DNA of 64,000 nt from Pyrocephalus nanus (Eukaryota > Chordata > Aves > Passeriformes > Tyrannidae), in the NCBI GenBank assembly GCA_038380795.1, contig CM076259.1, positions 28,564,977 through 28,628,976 of the forward strand, written 5' to 3'. How positions within the stretch are numbered: the first letter of the stretch is position 1; every line of letters starts with the position of its first letter. The notes under the pieces were generated by a model. It had not been told where the DNA came from. It ran no database searches and saw nothing but the letters and a program-made list of their open reading frames with translations. This document shows positions 55,906-64,000 of the stretch, one piece after another. The translations under genes and the position numbers were made by a program.

Positions 55906-58900
55906 TGAAGAGTCTTAAATATTCTCTTAACTTCTGAAATGTTCGAATGAATACTAATTTCTAAATTGCATCTTACACACTCAGGAAAGAAGATACATTT
56001 TTCTGTACCTAATAAGTTGACTCTTTGTATCTGCACTACATTTCAACTTTCCTATTGGAGATTTCTGTTATGCTGCCTGCAGTGCACTGAAGTAAGCTAC
56101 ATTAAAAACAATAAAAACTGTTCCATTAAACTGTATAGGTTTATGGTCAAGGTCCTGCTCTCTTAGAACTCTTAATAAATTGGAAGAAGCAAATCCTAGT
56201 CCTAGTCTCATAGGAATAGTTGTACCACCTACTGAAACTACCAGAAACATATATTCCATTTACAGACTCTAAGTCAACTCGTAGACATTTCATGTGCAAT
56301 TTTATCAGTAAGACTGTCTTTTCTGTCTCCATTAGTCCTATAAAAGATGATATAGAGCGCTGCAAAGTTAAATCTTCACTTATCCTTGAACCTGAAGGCA
56401 TAAAAGCTGTCCTCAAATTTTTGTACCTATATGTATCCCAGTCCAGGCTGCCTCAAGTGATAGGTCCCCTCCAGATACCAATGCTGCTTTCCTGCTTGCT
56501 TTCTCTTGAAAAAGCTAAACAGAAGAGACAACTAGGTCTGCAAAGGTTCCTTCTAAAGTGTCTAAGCTTGTGTAAATTCTTTACTTTAAAAGACACAACT
56601 TATTATACAAATACCAGTTAACAACCTTAAAAGCTAAGTGAATTCTAAGCAGGAAGAGGAAATATCCTGTGGGTCACCATTAACTCACCAAGAAGCTGGC
56701 TCTTCCTTCACTTCTCTGTTTCTCTTCTGTATTTTTTCCTCTTTAATCTTGTCAAAATGCCTGAGAAAAATAAAAACAGTTGAAAAATTTTCTGTCAGAG
56801 AACAGAGCCATGAAGAATTCATCTCACTGGTTCCTGAAGTCAGTGTGTAGAAAACCAGGATGAGTTTGAAGGAAAGATTCTATGGAAATAGATACAAAAA
56901 TCCTAGCTCAACCATTTTAAACCTTGCTATCCCCCATTTCACTGTGTCTTCAAAAACTCTGTTTGGTAGACAGTTCACTGTTGAGTTACTGCTCCGTTTC
57001 CAAGATGTATGTTGCCTTGAAGGGGCCAGATGGATAAAAGATGAATGAACAGGTTATTCTGGCATCATTTAGAAAAACTTTCAATATGACTCCTGCAGTT
57101 GACTCAGCTCATTCATGTGAAGACATTAATATAAACAGTTCCTATAGCCTTTTTTCAATCTTTAACCTCGCTTAACTCCAGTCCTCCTTTTTCCATCTCG
57201 CAATACGTAATTTCTGTATCCCTGCAAATTTCTCTCAAGTGGTATGGCTTTCACTTACTTTACTGATTTCTCTCTCCTAGAATGGAAATTTGTAGTTATG
57301 TCAGTCACTTCAAGGGCTGCAGTTCAAGCAGTGGGGAAACTGTTCTATGAAAAGCACATAACCTATTCTGCAGGACACTCTCTGTGGGTGGGCAAAGCAC
57401 AAAAAGTCTTGTCTGTCATGAAAATGGTCTCTTAGCATTAAGTGCTTTTAGTCATGGAAGTACAGTGAGCAAGCCACTCACTGGAGATGAGTATTTGGCA
57501 TGGGCTTCCAGAATCTGGTATGCTACTGGTAGGTGCTGCCCAGTTGTCAGCTTTATTGCTAAAACATGCAAAGATTCTGATAATGGCTCCAACAGCTGTG
57601 TCACAGATCACAGATTGTGTTTTACACAATTTTATTTAAGTCATGGTTATCCTAGTCCACACTGTTTCAAGCTCCAAAGTCTGTTTATGAGATTAGTTCA
57701 AGCTCCATGACTGTGATCAACAGAAGCACAGTGGGGGTTATTCTAATCTAGACCTAATCTATCAGGGGACTAAAGCTCCTCAACATCTACTGAATTCAGT
57801 GAAAGGTAAATCCTTCGCCTTTGGGATGCTTCTGATGATTTTCACCCCACACAAGGAGAGTATTCCAGTCAAAGTCTGATTGATACACAATCTTACAGAC
57901 ACAGAATACTGGTAGTACTGCTATCAATTTCACTGAAAAAAAGATTTAAACAGTTCTTGACATTTTTCCCTGCCCTCCAAAGGACAAGTATATTTTCTTA
58001 TATAAGACCTCAGTAATTAATTCAGTGCAATTCAGTCTTCAGGATAGGAGTAATTTTAAGCTATCAAAGCCATATGAATTCTAGCCTGTGTCTTAGTTGT
58101 AAGGGCTAGTCTATATTCTGTGTATGTAAATTGTAGGTAACACTCATAGAAGTCAGATGAAAAAGTTATGAAAAGACTCTATGCTTTGACACAAAAAATT
58201 TGTGAGAGGGAGAAAACTTTCATTTGCACTTCTGCAAGAGTAGGCCAGTTAACAATGGAATCAAACTCGAGGTTATTTATTATGCCTAGCTCTCTCTATT
58301 GCTGTATTAACAGCTCATGGGACTTGGAGATATTGTTCTTATTGGACCGCACATTTCTGTACAGCTCTATATTGATTTCAAAGTTCTATAATTGTGTTTG
58401 TATGGTACTATAACCCAATATGTCGGGCAGAACTTCTGTTATTTAAGGTCCATAGAAATTCCCTTGAAGACAGAAGCAGGAAGATGGTACTTTAATCACT
58501 GTGAGCAATACACTAATGCCTTTGGAATATAAATACTCTCCAGATCATATCCCGTGATTTCAGAGTTCTTCTGTCTCATTTGAGTTGTTCTCCCTGTTTG
58601 GGCTTTCACTCGATGTTATTCTAGCCTTTTGAAAACTTACTGTGATAATTATTAAATATTTTATTGTGCAGCATCCTGCAGCTTCAGAGCACACTGCAGG
58701 GCACTGCTATGATGTTTTATTGCAGTTGCCAATGAATGTGGTAATATCTGGGGTGTGCTTTTCTCTGGAGTGTTCACTTTACATTCTGTTACCCTATTTA
58801 TTTTCCCCATTTCTGGATGCTAAAATGGATGCCTGTGACTGTAAACAAAACAAAGTTTGAATCACAGTTATGAATGATTCTGGATGCTCTCTGAGTAGGA

Positions 58901-61900
58901 TGGTGTTTACTGGAACAGAAACTCACAAGGGCTTTCTGTACAGTTGGATATAAGTGATCAACTATTTATCTTGGTTTGCCCATTCTCTTGGCAGGACATG
59001 AAACAAAATGTGTTCCCAAAGCCATTTACACACTTTGACATAGGACTGAGCCTGATCAAAGAAACACGTAATCTCAAGACTGGAAAAGCCTTCTGATCCA
59101 AAGGCAGTTCATGGCAAGAGAGGACCTAGCTCACAATCAAATAATCAAGAAAAGGTTGTCTTGCTACTAAGTCTTTATTTTAGAGCAACTTCTTTTGCAT
59201 GACTGTGTTTCCATTTCTCCCTATAAAATGCATCTGCATGGCTAAGTGTGCCCAGGATTTTTTGGTGAAAATTACCACTTAGGACCATAGCTTGTTATGA
59301 GTAGTCACAGGAAGAACTTTTTTTTTTTAGGTAGCTTGTAATGTCATGTGTTCATATCATGTGCTTTACACTTGTAAAACTGAGAACAGAAATTGGCCAA
59401 GTAAACAGAGTTCTTTACTGTAACTACTGCATGTTGTTAAACTTTTGTCAGTGGTCAGTTTATGGTATGTACACTCTTTATATGCTCCTACTGAATATTT
59501 GAAAATACTCTTCAAGAACAGCTTTCACTCCTCTTTTCTCACAGCTTTCTGCTAGTTTTTTGCTGCACTTCATTTCCCTTCCCTTCTCAGAACAAGGTCT
59601 TTAATTTTCCACTTGCTGACTCAATAACTTACTGAGATTTTAAGCAAAATGGATTCATTCAGAGAACTCACAGAAACTTGAGAGTTATGAAATTATTCAT
59701 ATCCACTAAATTATACTATTGATCCATTAGAAACATTTGTTGCAAACTAGCCCCCGAGAGGTAGGAGTTGAAGAAGTCAATAAAATATTTCCTTTGACTT
59801 TTGCTCAGTTAGCATGTTGAAAGCCATTGAATCTTACAGCCATGTCACACATATGCTTTGTGTACTTCCTGAATTGTGTGACTGATGGAACAACTGAAAC
59901 AGGGCTAAAGACCTTGGAAGTCAATACTGAGTAAGATTTACATTTGCACTGCCACTGATGTTGCTTAAGAATTATTCTTTTGATACCATTGTTTTCAACC
60001 ACAAGAGAATTTGAAATATAGAGGAGAAACTGACTTGGACCAAAAAATAGCAAAAATCAAAGCCCAGTGTATATTGTCTCAGTTCTTCAGAGCTCAGGAA
60101 TGTCCTGAATGACTGGTGTCTTTTTCAGGCCTGAAATGAGAAGCTTTAATAGATTTCCCTATTTATGGGAAGTCATTGTTTGCAAACTCACACCAATTAA
60201 AACAAACCAAAATTATTCTCACTTTAATTTGGAAAACTGGGATGTAATGTAACAACCTGCTTTGTTCCTTGATCAGATGACTCTGGCAGGAGGATCTGGC
60301 AGTCAGGCAGATAGAATTCTTGAGTCCCTTCCCCTGGCTGAATATAATTTTCTTAGTTCAGGTAAGCAGTCCAATTAAGCAATGTCAATGCCAGCACAGG
60401 AAACAGGTTTTGAGATTGAATGCAGAATTTTTTCCCACTTTTCATTATTTTTAAAGCATGAAAAGGTTGCAAAGGCAATATCCATGTTTAGAAAAAGAGA
60501 TTGTGGTCTTCAGAGTCAATGTACTTACATATTTACATACCTGATCACTGGTACGTAACTGTGCATACCTGCAGTTCTGTTAAAGGCATTGTGTATCAGG
60601 AAACAAAAAGTGGCACTGTCAAAGCACAAGATTTTCAGCCAATAATGATCAACAACAATCGAGTTTACCCATGCAGAACAATTTTTAAAAAACAAACAAA
60701 CAAAAAAGCCCCCAAAGAAACCGAACAAAGACATCAAACCAAAACATAAAGAGTTTCTGGATTTCTAAGTTGTTTCTTTGATAAATGGTGGCTTTGATTA
60801 ACACATGTGAAAGGTTTAAGAAACAGAAATACAAAGGGTATAACAAAGCCCAAGTGTTTCTAGATGAAAGTCATCTTTCATCCAGGATGATAGAAAGGGT
60901 GAAGGGCATCTAATAAAGTTTCCCTTTGAGAAAGTCATTCTCTAGCTCTCAAATCTGAGGCTTCTTACATCTCCCTTTGAAGCACCTGGTATTTGCCTCA
61001 AGGCCAGTCTACTACTTCTGTGTTACCCTTAGCATGTGATGAACTCAGTGTCTGCTTGATTGTGTGCTTGAAAAGATGTGGGAAAAACATGGACTTTACT
61101 CCTGTATCTTCCCGATTACAGCAAAAATATACTGTGTTCACTGACATCTTAGATGTCAAACTATGAGTTAAAGATAACTAAATACCAAGCATATTTTACT
61201 GCAAAATTGCATTTATTCTTGCAAATGTCATGTCCAGTTTCCAGTGAATGAAGATGAAAATCATCATGTTGCACTTCAGATCCATTAACCTAGTGGATGT
61301 TTAGAAAACACCTGTATTTTGATCCCCTTTAAAGCTCCATACATCACTGCCAAGAATATTTTATAACTTCCAGAACTCCATGCTCTCTAGCATCAGTAGT
61401 TTGCAGTTGTCCAGACAAATAGGATTAAAGGCATTCATCAAAAACTCAAGGATCATTTGGTGCATTAGGTTTTCTTGCCAAGTGAAGCAGAGAGACCTCA
61501 CTAAAATTAATTTTAGCACATCACTAATGGAATATTCTCCTGGTAGGTTCAATATTTGTTTTTTTTTTAATAACTACTTTCTGGAGCCAAGATAACTACC
61601 GGACTTTTTATGCAGCACTGTACATTGAGGAGACTGTGCTTCCGTATCTTTGGCAAAGTATGTTTCCCCATGTGTATTGATACAGCTTTTTATTCCATGC
61701 TGCTGCTGCCTTCATTCAGGGTGGTACATTTAAAAATGGGAATTTGAGAATAGCTAAGCCCTCCCTCTAAGCCCTGCAGCATATAAACTAGACTGAAAGA
61801 GCCATGTGGCTGATTTCCACACTTTCCTTGTGCTGTAATTCGGAAGAATCAGGAAAGAATGTTTCTATATCCCCACACTCTGCATTCTTCCTGTTTGGTA

Positions 61901-62309
61901 GCATTTTCTAGGCTTGACAGGGCAAAAGAGGGGTGCAGCAAGCAAAAACATTTTTGCCACAAGCTCATCTAAAAAAAGTCTTAGCAGCTTGGTTTTTTGC
62001 GTTGCTTCATTGCCCTGTGCAGCTCAGCAGAGATCAGAAGCCACCATTAACTTGCAGGATTTAGGAGGCAACTACTACTTTTCCCATTTGGGCAATTTTT
62101 AATCAGGGCAGAGTGAGATGTAAAGAGATGGGTGATCAGAGAAGTAGCATCTTAATGTAAACATTGAAGCTGGGTGTAAGGTAATAGAAAAGCAAACCAC
62201 ATTCCTGTGTAAATTCCTTGGATATTTATTTACTTTTCTTTCAAGTTTTATATATGAAAATGCATCCCAGCTCTAAACTCCTATACTTCTTGAAAAAGTT
62301 CCAGCCCAC
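55906..62309. other. Long gene-free flank
   Basis: Six kilobases of AT-rich DNA. Short open frames (for example 56220-56621 plus and 56147-56416 minus) show no conserved domain and no clear splice-bounded exon. I looked for MOXD2- or protease-like exons expected near TRB and saw none. Confidence 0.45.
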
Positions 62310-62451
62310 CCTTGGAAACGTTCAAGGTCAGGTTGGGTAGGACTCTGAGAAACCTGATCCAGTTGAAGATGTCTCTACTTATTGTAGGGGGGGTTGGACT
62401 AGATGAGCTTTAGAGGTCCCTTTCACCCAAACTATTCTATGGTTCTACAAT
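62310..62451 (+). mobile_element. CR1 LINE 3' end
   Basis: TTCAAGGTCAGGTTGGGTAG, GGGGTTGGACTAGATGAGC and AAACTATTCTATGGTTCTA match the CR1 3' end in plus orientation. Confidence 0.85.
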
Positions 62452-63038
62452 TTTCAGAATTGCAGCAAAAGCCTGGTGACGTAGGAGGCAAGGCCATGAC
62501 ACCAATATACAGGCCTATCAAGTGCTCGTAATGAAGCTGATGAGAAATTATATTTTCAAAAGGTGACTTTTTTGAGTGAAAACCATTTAGGATTTTGCTA
62601 AAAGCTGGTCTACATTACCAGTTTGATTTTTCAGGATAATTGTTTCCCTTTTCTGCAGAAAATATATACCTGAGCTTGATGTCCCTTCTTGCCACACCTG
62701 CCTTTTCTCCAAATTAAGTATGTTGTTGGCCCTTGAAACAGAAGAATTCTGGTGTTCTCTGGTACATAGCTCTGGAAGTCTGATGGGTTCGCCATGGTGT
62801 CAGGTCTGCCATGTTTCTGGCAAACTTATGTACCTGGCTACAAGGATTATACTCCTTGTTTGAGTTCAAAGGATGCTGCTCTGTCTTTACTGTTATTGAT
62901 AAATCTATTGGACTTTTCTTAAGTGTCTTCAGTTTGCAGCAGTGGGTTGCAAAAAGAATCAAAAAAAAGGGACAAGAGGGAATAGCAAGAGTGTCCTATG
63001 GGTACAGGAATGTTACAGAGTGGGAATGTCTAGAATTG

Positions 63039-63069
63039 TATTAATTTAGGCTGCAAGCCTAAATTAATA
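63039..63069. other. Perfect 13-bp inverted repeat
   Basis: TATTAATTTAGGC and its exact reverse complement are separated by 5 bp (TGCAA). No gene or element is visible around it. Confidence 0.75.
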
Positions 63070-63797
63070 TAAATATTAATATTTATCCTTTTTGTGGTAT
63101 ATTCTAGTGATTGATCCTTAGCAGGAGCATCTCAACAAACCAGAATGCAAACATGTCCTTGGATGAAAAAATCTGCTAAGCTAACCACTGCTTTGGTGCA
63201 GTGCATTGAAGAACTGGTGACCAAATGCAGCTGTGCAGACTGCAGTGTGAATATGATTATGAGCATGTAAGGAAAGACATAAAAAATAAAGGGTTTGCAC
63301 CAAGAGGAAAAAGAAACAACAATAAAGTGTCTTGGAGTTAAGCCTTTTAATAAACAGAGTGGATGAAATTTTATATTTCTGCTCTTGGCACTTGCTCTGC
63401 AGCCATGACAGAACTGCCACGTTCCTCAGTTTGTCCACCTGTAAAAATTTGCATATGTAATACTGTGTGCAGATTGTGGTGCCCTTTTATTGCTTAGCAT
63501 TGTATACCAAACCTCACTAGCCTGAAAAATAAGGCAGCAGTCTAATTATATCATAAATTCTGCCAAATTTTTGTTTTCATTCTTTCACTTTTCAGATATC
63601 TTTATACATGTGATTCCAAATAGCTAAAGGTATGGTAAACCTTTACTGGATTGTTTTGTTTTGGAGTGTACAGTTTGATTATACTGAATTCAACTCACAG
63701 CAAATTGAAAATATACAGAATAGAGGTCTGAATATGCAACTTCTCATGCAACTTCTTGAAGGTTTAGTGACTAAAAGGCAGCTGCCATAAAGCCACA

Positions 63798-63835
63798 TAA
63801 CTCACTGTAACCTGATCAGAGGTTACAATGAGTTA
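63798..63835. other. 16-bp inverted repeat with 6-bp loop
   Basis: TAACTCACTGTAACCT and AGGTTACAATGAGTTA pair with one mismatch around GATCAG. It could be the remnant of a palindromic mobile element. Confidence 0.7.
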
Positions 63836-64000
63836 CATGAAATTTTCTACCAGCAACTGGATAGCTTTTATGTACTTCAGTTGCTTAAAAAAACTTTCTT
63901 TTTATGTACCTTTACTGAGGTTGATATGTGCTTATAAACTTTGATGTAATTTCCTGTGTTTTGTTATTCCTGCCTATGGAGTAATTATTACTTGACCCAA

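Overview
The window is vertebrate germline DNA, most likely from a bird. It carries the V, D and J part of a T-cell receptor beta (TRB) locus with trypsinogen genes embedded in it. CR1 LINE remnants, ERVL-like LTRs ending in the TTAAACCA-type terminus familiar from birds, and a D segment (GGGACAGGGGGTA) close to the chicken D-beta all point to a bird. The receptor elements read on the minus strand, so transcription runs right to left and the constant exons must lie beyond base 1.

Region by region: 0.9-3.9 kb holds four usable-looking J segments and one J pseudogene; 5.0 kb holds a single D segment, with a solo LTR inserted 61 bp from its 5' RSS; 10.1-10.6 kb holds a lone V gene of a distinct family. 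From about 15.6 kb a ~11.2 kb cassette is tandemly duplicated. Each cassette contains a five-exon trypsinogen gene on the plus strand, then a V gene of family A and a V gene of family B on the minus strand, then an ERVL-like LTR. Cassette 1 is 15.6-26.05 kb and cassette 2 is 26.8-37.3 kb. A third, partial cassette (37.6-42.3 kb) keeps the family A V gene, has lost family B by deletion and has gained another solo LTR. At 43.2-48.5 kb lies an inverted copy of the trypsinogen part, with a third intact trypsinogen on the minus strand. From 49.4 to 51.7 kb runs a 2.3 kb polypyrimidine domain. 51.7-64 kb is gene-poor, with CR1 remnants and an ERVK-like solo LTR.

Functionally the six V genes (A1, A2, A3, B1, B2 and the lone V), one D and four J could supply a small beta-chain repertoire under the 12/23 rule: V 22/23-spacer RSS, D 12-spacer RSS on its 5' side and 22-spacer on its 3' side, J 12-spacer. 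The three trypsinogens encode, as far as I can read by eye, the same 249-residue preproenzyme. Duplicated V genes and duplicated J segments differ mainly in antigen-contacting parts, while trypsinogen exons stay identical. All alignments are by eye; no search was run.
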